A DNA stretch of 53,908 nucleotides from Nitrospirae bacterium JdFR-81 (GTDB taxonomy: Bacteria > Nitrospirota > Thermodesulfovibrionia > UBA6902), in the NCBI GenBank assembly GCA_002011735.1, contig MTOQ01000083.1:1-53908 (forward strand), given 5' to 3'. The notes beneath the pieces are model-generated. The model had not been told where the DNA came from. It saw nothing but the letters and a program-made list of their open reading frames with translations, and ran no database searches. The translations under genes were made by a program, and so were the position numbers. Of the stretch, positions 26,779 through 35,804 are shown piece by piece. Each line of letters opens with the position of its first letter. Within the stretch, counting starts at the first letter, position 1.

Positions 26779-28203
26779 ATGTCACTATTACCTGAAAAAC
26801 CCTTAATACTCGGTGCCGGACCTGCTGGTCTCTGTGTCGGATGGAACCTTGCCCTGATGGGGTTGCCGGTAACGATCCTGGAAAAGAGCGATGAAATCGG
26901 CGGACTATCTCTCACATTCCATGATGATGGTTATCTATTGGATCTTGGACCACATAACATCCACACCATCTATCCTGACATCCTGTCTTTTCTTAACAGG
27001 GTCCTTGGAGACGATCTGCGTCAACATAATCCAAGGGTAAAGATATTCTTCAGAAAACGACTCGTCTCATATCCTTTAAAAGGGATCTATGTCTTTAAGT
27101 CATTGCCTGTTACAACGATTATCCCTGCAGGACTCAGTTTCCTATGGGCAAGGGCCATGATGTTTCTACGCGATCCTAAAAAGGACGACTCTTTTGAGGA
27201 CTGGATAAAGAATAGATTTGGCAGGATCCTTTATAATTATTATTTTGGTCCGTATGCAGAGAAGGCCTGGAAGGTAAGACCCTCTGAAATATCCAATTAT
27301 GTTGCAGAGAAAAGGGTCCCTATCTTGAGTCTGAGGGACTATATCCGTGGACTCTTTAAAAAACAACCCAGGCATTTTCACAGTGAAGACTTATCCCAAA
27401 TAAAGCACTATTATCCCAAAAAGGGGGTAGGACAGATAACGGATTTTTTGTGCAGGGGTATTATAGAGAATAATGGCATAATCGAGAATAATACCAGTAT
27501 AGTTGCGGTAAATGGCCGAGGGAACAGAATCGAATCTGTAACATACGAGAAGGGGGGGACTATCAAGACAGTAAAAACCGACTTTTTATTTAATACGATC
27601 CCGATAAATGATTTCATTAACCTGCTAAAGACAGATGTTCCACACGGGGTAAGAAGAGCCGCCAGTGAGCTGGATTATTGCTCAGAGGTCCTGCTCTACA
27701 TTAAGACATCCCGACAGAATATATTTGAAACACCCCTTACTTATTTTGCCGACCCAGATATAAAATTCAATAGGGTATATGAAGTAGGCGCATTTAGCAA
27801 AGAGTGTGTACCACCAGGAAAATCGGCTTTATGCATTGAATATACATGTAATATTGGAGATGAAATATGGACAGCCCGGGCAGAGGAATTATTTAAGGAT
27901 GCAATGGATATATTTGAACATTATGGAATGTTGCATCACAAAGAAGTGGAGGGTTATCTTATTAGAAGAATAACCCATGCCTATCCACGGTTTAGAATTG
28001 GGTTTGAAGCAAGGCTTAAAAAGATACTCGACTATTTATCCACACTCGAAAATGTGATAACCCTCGGGAGACAGGGTCTTTTCTGCTATGCCAATGTTGA
28101 CGATGTTCTCTATATGGGATTCAGGGCAACAGAGATGTTAAGTACGATCAGATTAAAGGGTATTAACTATTCAGAGCTATTTCCAAGATATGTATTTTTT
28201 TAG
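26779..28203 (+). CDS. FAD-dependent oxidoreductase, amine oxidase/UDP-galactopyranose mutase-like
   Basis: The N-terminal dinucleotide-binding motif LGAGPAGLCVGWNLALMG (residues 11-28) is followed by LEKSDEIGGLSLTF and LLDLGPHNIHTIYP, the arrangement of the amine-oxidase/protoporphyrinogen-oxidase/UDP-galactopyranose mutase superfamily. The C-terminus has ENVITLGRQGLFCYANVDDVLYMG, an FAD-contacting stretch seen in relatives from polysaccharide loci. At 474 residues it is longer than typical bacterial Glf (about 370-390). A role in sugar ring or oxidation-state chemistry fits the locus but is inferred. It starts two bases after the aminotransferase stop. Confidence 0.75.
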   Translation: MSLLPEKPLILGAGPAGLCVGWNLALMGLPVTILEKSDEIGGLSLTFHDDGYLLDLGPHNIHTIYPDILSFLNRVLGDDLRQHNPRVKIFFRKRLVSYPLKGIYVFKSLPVTTIIPAGLSFLWARAMMFLRDPKKDDSFEDWIKNRFGRILYNYYFGPYAEKAWKVRPSEISNYVAEKRVPILSLRDYIRGLFKKQPRHFHSEDLSQIKHYYPKKGVGQITDFLCRGIIENNGIIENNTSIVAVNGRGNRIESVTYEKGGTIKTVKTDFLFNTIPINDFINLLKTDVPHGVRRAASELDYCSEVLLYIKTSRQNIFETPLTYFADPDIKFNRVYEVGAFSKECVPPGKSALCIEYTCNIGDEIWTARAEELFKDAMDIFEHYGMLHHKEVEGYLIRRITHAYPRFRIGFEARLKKILDYLSTLENVITLGRQGLFCYANVDDVLYMGFRATEMLSTIRLKGINYSELFPRYVFF

Positions 28204-28245
28204 ACCCGAATTACAAAGAATGGAAATCAAGAAGAAATTATCGGA

Positions 28246-29571
28246 ATGTCTCTATTGTCAACCATGATACGCATACACAGGAGAAGGTTTGAATCGGCAA
28301 AGAGAACTCTCGTCTTCCCTGGTGGAACAGAGATAGGATTGGAGATATACAAATCTCTTGTCAATTGCAAAGAGGTAATCCTCTATTCTGCAGGAAGCGA
28401 TGTTCCAAACCACGCACCCTATGTCTTTAAAAGACATCTCTTTGTCCCTGACATTTACAGTGGTGATTGGCTTGCTGTGCTTAACAGGATAATTGCTGAA
28501 CATAAGATAGAGTACATCTTCCCGGCACACGATGATGTAATTATAGCGCTCGCCCAAAACGAGGAGAAGGTAAACGCTAAGATTGTATCCTCTCCCCTTG
28601 CAACGTGTCAGATCTGCAGGTCAAAATTGAAGACATATGAAAGGTTCAAACATCTATTGCCTGTCCCAAAGACTTTTAAGAACATCTCAGATATTGAATC
28701 TTTCCCTGTATTTGTAAAGCCTGACAGAGGACAGGGTTCCATCAACACTTATAAGGCAGTAGATAAAGATACACTCAGGGCATTTCTCAAGATTATCCCT
28801 GACCCGATAATCATGGAATATCTGCCAGGGAAAGAATATACCATTGACTGTTTCAGTCATCGTAAATATGGATTGCTCTTTTGTAGTGGTAGAGAGAGGA
28901 TAAGCATAAAGAGCGGAATCTCAATGGCCAGCAAACCTGTTGAAAACAACATATTTTATGAATATGCGAATATTATCTCCAATGAGCTGGAACTGTATGG
29001 CGCATGGTTCTTCCAGCTTAAAGCAGACGGCTCAGGCAAACTAAAATTACTGGAAATAGCCCCAAGAATAAGCGGGACAATGGCAACACATCGAGTCCTT
29101 GGTGTCAACTTTCCCCTACTCAGTATATATGAAAAAGAAGGATTTGACATAGAGATAATGATTAACTCATATGAGGTCGAGATAAATCGCTCCCTTCAAA
29201 ATAGATATAAACACAACATCAAATATAAGAATGTCTATGTGGACCTTGATGATACCCTTATATTAAACAACAGAATTAATACCCAATTAATCAAATTCTT
29301 GTATCAATGCCTGAATAATGGCCACAGGATAATCCTGATTACCAGAACCGTCAATGATATAAAAACCGTGTTGGATAAGTTCAGGATAAATGGCCTGTTT
29401 GATGAAATCATCTGTCTGAAAAAGGGTGAATCAAAGGCAGATTACATTAAACCAGAGGATTCTATATTCATTGATGATAGTTTCAGTGAACGGAAAGAGG
29501 TATTTGAAAGGCTTGGTATTCCGACCTTTGATTGCAGTATGATTGAATTACTTATTGATGACAGGGCATAG
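28246..29571 (+). CDS. ATP-grasp ligase fused to a HAD-superfamily phosphatase domain
   Basis: Residues 1-310 form an ATP-grasp enzyme: a Rossmann-like pre-domain (TLVFPGGTEIGLEI, then FPAHDDVIIALAQNE), the nucleotide-binding region VFVKPDRGQGSINTYKA, IIMEYLPGKEYTIDC, and the Mg-binding LEIAPRISGTMATHR. Residues from about 328 form a HAD domain with motif I VDLDDTLI (Asp333, Asp335), motif II ILITRT, and motif IV SIFIDDSFSERKEV. ATP-grasp enzymes join a carboxylate to an amine through an acyl phosphate, and HAD domains usually remove phosphate. The fusion suggests ligation and dephosphorylation of one glycan precursor, for instance adding an amino acid to an amino sugar; that is inference. 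Confidence 0.82.
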   Translation: MSLLSTMIRIHRRRFESAKRTLVFPGGTEIGLEIYKSLVNCKEVILYSAGSDVPNHAPYVFKRHLFVPDIYSGDWLAVLNRIIAEHKIEYIFPAHDDVIIALAQNEEKVNAKIVSSPLATCQICRSKLKTYERFKHLLPVPKTFKNISDIESFPVFVKPDRGQGSINTYKAVDKDTLRAFLKIIPDPIIMEYLPGKEYTIDCFSHRKYGLLFCSGRERISIKSGISMASKPVENNIFYEYANIISNELELYGAWFFQLKADGSGKLKLLEIAPRISGTMATHRVLGVNFPLLSIYEKEGFDIEIMINSYEVEINRSLQNRYKHNIKYKNVYVDLDDTLILNNRINTQLIKFLYQCLNNGHRIILITRTVNDIKTVLDKFRINGLFDEIICLKKGESKADYIKPEDSIFIDDSFSERKEVFERLGIPTFDCSMIELLIDDRA

Positions 29572-29573
29572 AG

Positions 29574-30119
29574 ATGACGAACGATGGGATCAGAGTGAGT
29601 CAATTTGATGAGGAATGCTATCTCAGAATTAGAGAAAACATCAGAAGGTTTCTCAAAGAGAGTGCCATAAAATATGACAAAGAGGGGATCCTGATCCTTG
29701 ATATAGCCCCTCAAATCCATGAGGGTGGAAAGACGTATTTTAAAAAAGCCAAGATTGAAACACTTGATATAGATCCTGACTCAAATGCAACATACATAGC
29801 GGATATCACACAGTATAACAGTTTTATAGAAGATGAAAGGTATGACATCGTTATCTGCACAGAGGTTCTTGAACATACATTGAATCCCTTTGCTGCTGTT
29901 AAAGAGATCCATAGGCTATTAAAGCCATCAGGGATTCTGCTTTTAACCGTACCTTTTAATTTCAGAATACACGGGCCGCTCCCAGATTGCTGGCGGTTTA
30001 CAGAACATGGACTCAGGGAGTTGTTAAAAAAATTTACAAACATTAAAATTGAAACATTAGAAACACCAGGGCGTGCATTGATGCCCCTACACTATACAGT
30101 CGAAGCTTTTAAAGCCTGA
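29574..30119 (+). CDS. Small class I methyltransferase-like protein with degenerate motif I
   Basis: The C-terminal part is clearly of the Methyltransf_11 type: FTEHGL and ICTEVLEHTLNPFAAVKEIHRLLKPSG, followed by LTVPFNFRIHGP. Upstream, TLDIDPDS provides the acidic SAM-ribose position. Motif I, however, reads LILDIAPQIHEGG instead of the usual glycine-rich loop. At 181 residues it is small. It may bind SAM in an altered way or have lost activity. It sits two bases after the ATP-grasp-HAD gene and two bases before the next methyltransferase gene, so it is co-expressed with both. Confidence 0.7.
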   Translation: MTNDGIRVSQFDEECYLRIRENIRRFLKESAIKYDKEGILILDIAPQIHEGGKTYFKKAKIETLDIDPDSNATYIADITQYNSFIEDERYDIVICTEVLEHTLNPFAAVKEIHRLLKPSGILLLTVPFNFRIHGPLPDCWRFTEHGLRELLKKFTNIKIETLETPGRALMPLHYTVEAFKA

Positions 30120-30121
30120 CC

Positions 30122-31063
30122 TTGAAGATAAAAACCTACTTGGATAACGAGGCAATCAATAAAGAGATAGAGCTTACCGGCAGAGTTGATGTCGTCTGTA
30201 ATCTGTGCCGGTCCAATGAAGCAGAGATAGTAGCCCGGGAAAATGGGTTTAATATATGTAGATGTTTGAGATGTGGATTGGTCTATGTTAATCCTCAGCC
30301 AACCCCTCAGGAGTTAGACAATTATTATCGGCGATATTATCCTGAAATCAATGAAAAAACGATAGTTCAATGGTATCAGAAAAAGAGCTTTAATCAGGTG
30401 ATCAATATCTTGAAAGAGTATCACCCTAATGGAGGAGACCTGCTGGATGTTGGATGTGGTCTTGGACTATTCCTTGAGGAAATAAGACGAACCCAGGATC
30501 ACTGGAGTTTAGCCGGATTGGACCTGGACAAAAGGGCAATTTCATATGCTACCCGCAGGCATAAGAACATCCAATTTATACACGGTAATATCCTTGATAT
30601 CTCCTTAATCCAGGATGGGTCTTATGATGTAATAACACTCCTTGCATGTCTCGAACATCTACATGATCCCATGAGGGTATTAGAAAGGGCTTACCAGATA
30701 TTAAGACCAGGTGGAACCGTTATCGTCAGGGTCCCTTACATCACACCCTGGCTTTACATAAAAAAATATATACCATTCTTACCTGTAAGATTTCAGGCAC
30801 CCATGCATCTATTCGATTTTTCACCTCGTGTACTTGAAAAGTGTCTGAATAAATCTGGTTACGAGAATATACGAATACTGATAGCTGCTCCAGATATGTA
30901 TCCAAACGTTTTAATCACGGCCATGATCAAGATCATCAAAAGTGTCTCGATATTAATTAATATCATTAGCAGGGGAAAGTATATCCTTCCCCTAAGTGGA
31001 GGACTGGTGGGGATTGGACAAAAGAAGGAGGATCATGAATATCCAGAAGCACAAACTGAGTAA
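30122..31063 (+). CDS. SAM-dependent methyltransferase with N-terminal Cys4 zinc-binding domain
   Basis: Two CxxC pairs (Cys26/29 and Cys48/51, in CNLC and CLRC) form the zinc site of this methyltransferase class, followed by the segment GLVYVNPQPTPQELDNYYRRYY typical of it. The Rossmann domain shows motif I LLDVGCGLGLFLEE, the acidic GLDLDKRAIS, and VITLLACLEHLHDP, then LRPGGTVIVRVP. The start is a TTG at 30122; no ATG or GTG lies early in the frame. The last 29 bases overlap the next gene. It is comparable to the protein at 12050, and both probably methylate sugars or capped glycan ends. Confidence 0.82.
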   Translation: MKIKTYLDNEAINKEIELTGRVDVVCNLCRSNEAEIVARENGFNICRCLRCGLVYVNPQPTPQELDNYYRRYYPEINEKTIVQWYQKKSFNQVINILKEYHPNGGDLLDVGCGLGLFLEEIRRTQDHWSLAGLDLDKRAISYATRRHKNIQFIHGNILDISLIQDGSYDVITLLACLEHLHDPMRVLERAYQILRPGGTVIVRVPYITPWLYIKKYIPFLPVRFQAPMHLFDFSPRVLEKCLNKSGYENIRILIAAPDMYPNVLITAMIKIIKSVSILINIISRGKYILPLSGGLVGIGQKKEDHEYPEAQTE

Positions 31064-32528
31064 ATTTTATATATACAGCACCATTGCTCTCTTGATGATA
31101 TTAACGGGATATTACTATCATAGATTCTTAAAATACTATGATAAAGATTTCACCCCTGAATTCAATCTTTCTGCCCTTGTAATCTTCGTTATATCAGGAG
31201 TTGCAATGATATTTGTCCTTCGCATATTCAAGGCACAAACCAAGATCCTCCCTTTATCGTCCTTTTTTATCCTTACCATAATCCTCTCCCATGACTTTAT
31301 CGTTCCATATGTCTGTGCAGACTGTAAGATGAACATCCTTGTGGGAGAAAGATTTAGGGAGCAAGGACTTGCACAATTCCTGAGAAATTATCATAAACCC
31401 ACCTTATACAAGATCAAGAAGTCTCCGATACTTCATGAAAAATTTTTATTGTATGATGATATCCTTGGCTTCAATTATAAAAAATTGATGGAGGATATCG
31501 AGGATGAGCCTCCTGACATTATCCTTTCAGAAGATACAAAAGAATCAAGAAGTATCAACTGGAGGATAGGCAAACATTCACCATTCTGGTTTATCGTCAT
31601 CGGTTTGATAGAACCATTCACAGGAGACGACTATTTCTCCAAGATAATAATACCTGCAAATTTGGTCGCTATCCTTTACCTGATATCTCTTTATCTTTTT
31701 CTTGGACTCTTTTATAAAAGAGACGAGTATAAGGACAGGATTTCTATTTTATCTCTAATCCTTCTAATGCCTTCCTTTTTAACCAATGCATCACAGATTA
31801 CAAATGATCTGGCACTCGGGTTTTTTCTAACATGGGTATTCTACCTTTTATTTAAAAATAATGAAGCAAGGATCCACATATATGATGCAGCAACAGGTCT
31901 TCTATATTCTTTGGCGGTTTTGTGTAAATTCACCTCGTTAACCATGATACCGATCATTGTGGTACTATACCTGATCAGATTTAAGTCACGGGCTATTACA
32001 AAGCTGGGGCTGTTCTTCTTATGTTTCTGCAGTCTTCCGGCACTTTTGTATAAGGAATTTGGTTATAACATCATCCTGAATGTTATAACAGGAAGTGTGG
32101 AGGAGTACACATTAAAGGCCATAAAGGCGGGAACGATATTTAACCCTCGCACTTTCGGATGGTATATCCTCTATGAACAATACCACTTCGGCATCCCGCT
32201 GGTTACCCTGCTGCTCACACATATGCATAAAATCAGATATTACGTAACGCGCCAGGAGATATTGATATCGTATATGTTTATTGCCTCCTTCTGGATATTA
32301 CCTCTCTTCCTCTGGGGTTCTGGTGTATCACGCCACCTGCTCGGATTCTTACCTTTAATGATACCTCTGCTGGCCCACATCTACAGGAATTGTAGAGAAA
32401 AGGATAGAATGTTAATATCCACTGTCATATTCCTGCTCCTAAATAATTTACTGGTACTCATACATGAAGGCATCATAATGGCAGGTTTTTATCACGATAA
32501 TTTCCACACCTCATATTGGATCTATTAG
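31035..32528 (+). CDS. Multi-span membrane protein, GT-C glycosyltransferase-like
   Basis: About ten or more hydrophobic segments run through 497 residues. A long first external loop (about residues 70-190) contains ADCKMNILVGERFREQGL and later NWRIGKHSPFWFIVIG, and the stretch MPSFLTNASQITNDLALGF matches a pattern common in PMT-like glycosyltransferases. The ATG at 31035 is chosen because a strong AAGGAGG lies at 31025-31031; an upstream in-frame ATG at 30996 has no such site. It ends the second plus-strand run, converging on the minus-strand operon with 14 bases between. Confidence 0.65.
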   Translation: MNIQKHKLSKFYIYSTIALLMILTGYYYHRFLKYYDKDFTPEFNLSALVIFVISGVAMIFVLRIFKAQTKILPLSSFFILTIILSHDFIVPYVCADCKMNILVGERFREQGLAQFLRNYHKPTLYKIKKSPILHEKFLLYDDILGFNYKKLMEDIEDEPPDIILSEDTKESRSINWRIGKHSPFWFIVIGLIEPFTGDDYFSKIIIPANLVAILYLISLYLFLGLFYKRDEYKDRISILSLILLMPSFLTNASQITNDLALGFFLTWVFYLLFKNNEARIHIYDAATGLLYSLAVLCKFTSLTMIPIIVVLYLIRFKSRAITKLGLFFLCFCSLPALLYKEFGYNIILNVITGSVEEYTLKAIKAGTIFNPRTFGWYILYEQYHFGIPLVTLLLTHMHKIRYYVTRQEILISYMFIASFWILPLFLWGSGVSRHLLGFLPLMIPLLAHIYRNCREKDRMLISTVIFLLLNNLLVLIHEGIIMAGFYHDNFHTSYWIY

Positions 32529-32542
32529 TTCCCTCTTTATCG

Positions 32543-33484
32543 TTAAGAATCATCCTGTTTTTCTTCATCACTTAAATTCTGGAGTTGATAATCCAATTCT
32601 TGAAAATGTCGTGATATGGTGTGAAGAACCAAGCCAAAGAATATTATAAGCACACCACACAGGATCAACCCCACTGATAAAATGGTTGAAGGGATACGAT
32701 GGATATAGCCGGTTAAAAGGAACTCCCGCATAACCATAATACCAGGGATGAGACCAATAGCTATAAATGTTAATCCCACTAAGCCAAATGCTGTGAACGG
32801 TTTATAATCCCTTAATAAGGCAAAGATGGTGTTAAATATTAACAGCCCATCCTTAAATATCCTGATCTTCGATCTGCTTCCTTCAGGTCTTGGCACAAGA
32901 TCCACTGGCACCTCAAGGATTCGATAACCCCTCTCTATACTCTTCACAGTGAGCTCTGTCTCGATCTCAAAGCCACGACTGAGAAGGGGTAAGTACTTTA
33001 CAATGCGCCTATTAAATGCCCTGTAACCTGACAGGAGATCCGTAATATTCACCCTGAATATAGTATTAAGTAAAAAGAGGAATATCTTGTTTCCCACCAA
33101 ACTCAAAGGTTTGAATTCGCTCCTTGACATGCTATGAAGACGGGAGCCAACCACCATATCAGCCTCATCATCGATAATTGGTTTTATAAGCTCATGAACT
33201 CTATCCGCAGGATATGTCCCGTCTCCATCCACCATCACATATATATCTGCATTAATCTCCCTGAACATTGTCCTGACAACATTCCCCTTTCCCTGTCTCT
33301 TTTCATACCTCACTATTGCCCCTGCCCTCTCTGCTTCAATTGCCGTGTTATCCGTAGAATTATTATCATAAACATATATAGCAGCATTTGGGAGCTGCGC
33401 CTTGAAATCGGAGACCACCTTGGCTATAGTCTTCCCTTCATTGTAACATGGTATGAGTACTGCTATTTTATATTCTTTATCCAT
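32543..33484 (-). CDS. GT2 polyprenyl-phosphate sugar synthase-like with C-terminal membrane helices (GtrB/DPM type)
   Basis: The GT-A domain has AVLIPCYNEGKTIAKVV, YDNNSTDNTAIEA and VMVDGDGTYPADRVHELI with the DxD motif, then MVVGSRLHSM, LSGYRAFNRRIVKYLP and EVPVDLVPRPEGSRSK. Two hydrophobic hairpin helices at about residues 225-285 anchor it, as in GtrB. It probably loads a sugar onto polyprenyl phosphate at the inner face of the membrane. It is the last gene of the long minus-strand run, 36 bases after a GT-C gene that could use its product. Confidence 0.87.
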   Translation of the reverse strand: MDKEYKIAVLIPCYNEGKTIAKVVSDFKAQLPNAAIYVYDNNSTDNTAIEAERAGAIVRYEKRQGKGNVVRTMFREINADIYVMVDGDGTYPADRVHELIKPIIDDEADMVVGSRLHSMSRSEFKPLSLVGNKIFLFLLNTIFRVNITDLLSGYRAFNRRIVKYLPLLSRGFEIETELTVKSIERGYRILEVPVDLVPRPEGSRSKIRIFKDGLLIFNTIFALLRDYKPFTAFGLVGLTFIAIGLIPGIMVMREFLLTGYIHRIPSTILSVGLILCGVLIIFFGLVLHTISRHFQELDYQLQNLSDEEKQDDS

Positions 33485-33520
33485 ATCCGAACCTTCTCTT
33501 CATTCTTCTTATATCTTCCT

Positions 33521-34714
33521 TTACCGTTGTTGTATCTCGATCCTGAGTATCCGTGTCAGTGTAAAGGCTATCCAGAAAAGAAATATCGGGACAATGGGCC
33601 AGAAATATCTGTTTAAGGCAAACAGGAGTGAATTACCTCCAAATGAAATCAAGGCAAATACAATGAAGGTGTACAGCTCGTATGGAATTTTGCTTCTTCC
33701 TACATATGTAGGATATATGCACAACACAGAAAGGACCACAATAAACATATTAGGAACAATGTAAAAATATGTGGATGTCTTCTGTATATCATAAGAGAAT
33801 GGATAATTAAACAGATATCGACCAATGTTAGCCAACCAGTTTCTGAGATATACTGCAGGTTTATTAATAATATTAATAATCGCCCTTCTTTTAAGCTCCT
33901 CATCTATCTGAACAGCTGTAAGACCCTCCATACCCTTAAATATCTCTTTTTTATGTCTTTTAAATACACTCCAATCACCCAGTCCACCCTCAAAATCAGT
34001 AGTCATCAGGTACAAATTAATTCCCCCCGATGTCCCCCAGTAGAAGACCTTACCTGTAAGATTATAGGTATAAAAGAGATAAGGGGTACAAAGGAGAAGC
34101 GCAAACAGGTAGACTAACACGGTCCTTTTAAAAGCCTCCCTCTTTTTCCATAGATATAAAAATATATATATCACCAGGCTACTCAATATTACATAACCAA
34201 AGAATATCTTTGTCAATGCAAGATATCCAAGAAAGATAGATGCTATTAAAATCTGCAGGCCGGGCCTCTTATCTCCACGATATATCCTGCAAAAATGGAA
34301 TAAGAACCCGCATATCAGAAAAATAGCAAGCTGTTCGGTTAGCAGGCGATGAATGTATCGGAGAAGGGGGAAATATAGTCCTAACACATATGAAAACAAT
34401 AGCGCAGACCGTTCTGACATATAAAGGCGGAGCGTATAATAAAAGTAAATGATTGCCAGGAACAAAAATACAGCATTCAGAAGTTTTGCTGTTAACCATG
34501 GTAGCTTTAATAAAGCAAAGGGCAGTAATACAATGGGATAGCCAGGGCCACTCCATAAACTTATCTTTCCTTCTGGTGAATAAAAACCATGGGAGAGATT
34601 GTTGGCAAACTGTACATAACGGGCTTCATCACTTTCAAACCTGTCAACAGATGCTATCAGGATAATAGAAATATAAAGACCCAATAATGGAAGAAACCTT
34701 AGTCTCTCCTTCAC
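33521..34714 (-). CDS. GT-C membrane glycosyltransferase-like protein
   Basis: About nine hydrophobic segments; the first external loop carries DRFESDEARYVQFANNL with Asp29/Glu30 at the PMT-type catalytic position, and SGPGYPIVLLPF follows, as in PMT_2 proteins. The length of 397 residues is short for the family, mainly through a reduced C-terminal soluble domain. The GTG start overlaps the radical SAM stop as TAGTG, which implies translational coupling. With the GT2 gene after it, it forms a donor-synthase and transferase pair. Confidence 0.72.
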   Translation of the reverse strand: MKERLRFLPLLGLYISIILIASVDRFESDEARYVQFANNLSHGFYSPEGKISLWSGPGYPIVLLPFALLKLPWLTAKLLNAVFLFLAIIYFYYTLRLYMSERSALLFSYVLGLYFPLLRYIHRLLTEQLAIFLICGFLFHFCRIYRGDKRPGLQILIASIFLGYLALTKIFFGYVILSSLVIYIFLYLWKKREAFKRTVLVYLFALLLCTPYLFYTYNLTGKVFYWGTSGGINLYLMTTDFEGGLGDWSVFKRHKKEIFKGMEGLTAVQIDEELKRRAIINIINKPAVYLRNWLANIGRYLFNYPFSYDIQKTSTYFYIVPNMFIVVLSVLCIYPTYVGRSKIPYELYTFIVFALISFGGNSLLFALNRYFWPIVPIFLFWIAFTLTRILRIEIQQR

Positions 34715-35781
34715 TATCTCTGATGCTCTTTCTCCTTAAAAAGATTGGATTGTAGTATTTCTTTATATCCCCGCGTGGGTAGACACAGGGACGGAGGCCT
34801 GTGGAATAAGACACGCAATTTATTCTTCAAGACCCACATAGCAGGCCTGTAAAGATACTTCTTCATTGCAGGAACAGCACTCCCAACCATCCAGCATTGT
34901 CTCTGACAATTTTTAACTGCGTTCCTCACCATCTCGGCACTCTCACTGCTCCATATCTCTTCAAAAGACATAACCTTGATGTTTCCCATCGATAACTTCT
35001 CTTCCATCCCATTACAGGCAAGGACATCACCCCACGGATCTATGAAGCATGACTCTGTACCCATTTCGCACCTTAAAAATCTTTCTCCGCCATAGATGTA
35101 GTTCATCAGTCCATAATTAAAATATGCCCTGAACCACTTCTTTATAGACCTTGATCTTAGGAGTTCTGTAACAAGCTTAGAAAATTCTTCACATACGGTG
35201 TCCTTATCCTGAATCCTGTTATCCCACTTGTGGAAATAATGAGAGTTATGTACCGTTGCTGTTGCAAACTCATAATCAAGGGCATTTGAAAGCTCATAAA
35301 GGGGCAAGAGATCCTTACAATTTATATCCTGTACCGTCATGGCAAAACCTATATCCTTTATTCCCATTCTTCTCAGGGTAAGGAGTGTCCTCAGGCCTCT
35401 ATCGAACCCGTTAGGTATACCCCTTATCATATCGTTTGTCTTCTGAAGCCCTTCTATACTGATCCTTATCCCTGTATCAGGGAATCTCTCACAGAGTTTT
35501 ACAATCCTCTCTGTAAAATAACCGTTTGTACTGATAACTATTCGCTTTGTCTTCCTTCTTACAACCTCTATGATATCCTCTATATCCCTTCTTACAAATG
35601 GTTCACCACCTGTGATATTCACAAATCTGAGACCCGAGGGGATCTTCTCCAGGTCTTCAACTGTTATCTCCTCGCTTGCCCTTGAAGGATTCTGCCAGAC
35701 ATTGCACATATTGCATCTGGCATTGCACCTGTAAGTGACAATTATACATATCTCTTTTGGCTTTAACATATGCCTATTCAT
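34714..35781 (-). CDS. Radical SAM/SPASM-domain enzyme (3 of 3)
   Basis: CNARCNMC provides Cys19, Cys23 and Cys26 for the SAM-cleaving cluster, and NITGGEPFVRRDI is the SAM-binding strand. The C-terminal region has cysteines in LRCEMGTESCFIDPWGDVLAC and NCQRQC, a SPASM-like auxiliary-cluster pattern, followed by a basic tail of about 50 residues. It is coupled to the downstream GT-C gene by a one-base overlap and follows the O-antigen ligase-like genes after 23 bases. No small peptide gene is nearby. The substrate is unknown; its constant association with glycan assembly suggests a sugar or lipid-linked intermediate. Confidence 0.85.
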   Translation of the reverse strand: MNRHMLKPKEICIIVTYRCNARCNMCNVWQNPSRASEEITVEDLEKIPSGLRFVNITGGEPFVRRDIEDIIEVVRRKTKRIVISTNGYFTERIVKLCERFPDTGIRISIEGLQKTNDMIRGIPNGFDRGLRTLLTLRRMGIKDIGFAMTVQDINCKDLLPLYELSNALDYEFATATVHNSHYFHKWDNRIQDKDTVCEEFSKLVTELLRSRSIKKWFRAYFNYGLMNYIYGGERFLRCEMGTESCFIDPWGDVLACNGMEEKLSMGNIKVMSFEEIWSSESAEMVRNAVKNCQRQCWMVGSAVPAMKKYLYRPAMWVLKNKLRVLFHRPPSLCLPTRGYKEILQSNLFKEKEHQR

Positions 35782-35804
35782 TATTTTTAGTTTAATAAAT
35801 ATGT

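Noticed and set aside
30122-32528. Frameshift between the methyltransferase and the membrane protein at 31035-31063
   Set aside because: The overlap is short, the second gene has its own strong AAGGAGG and ATG, and both products look complete.
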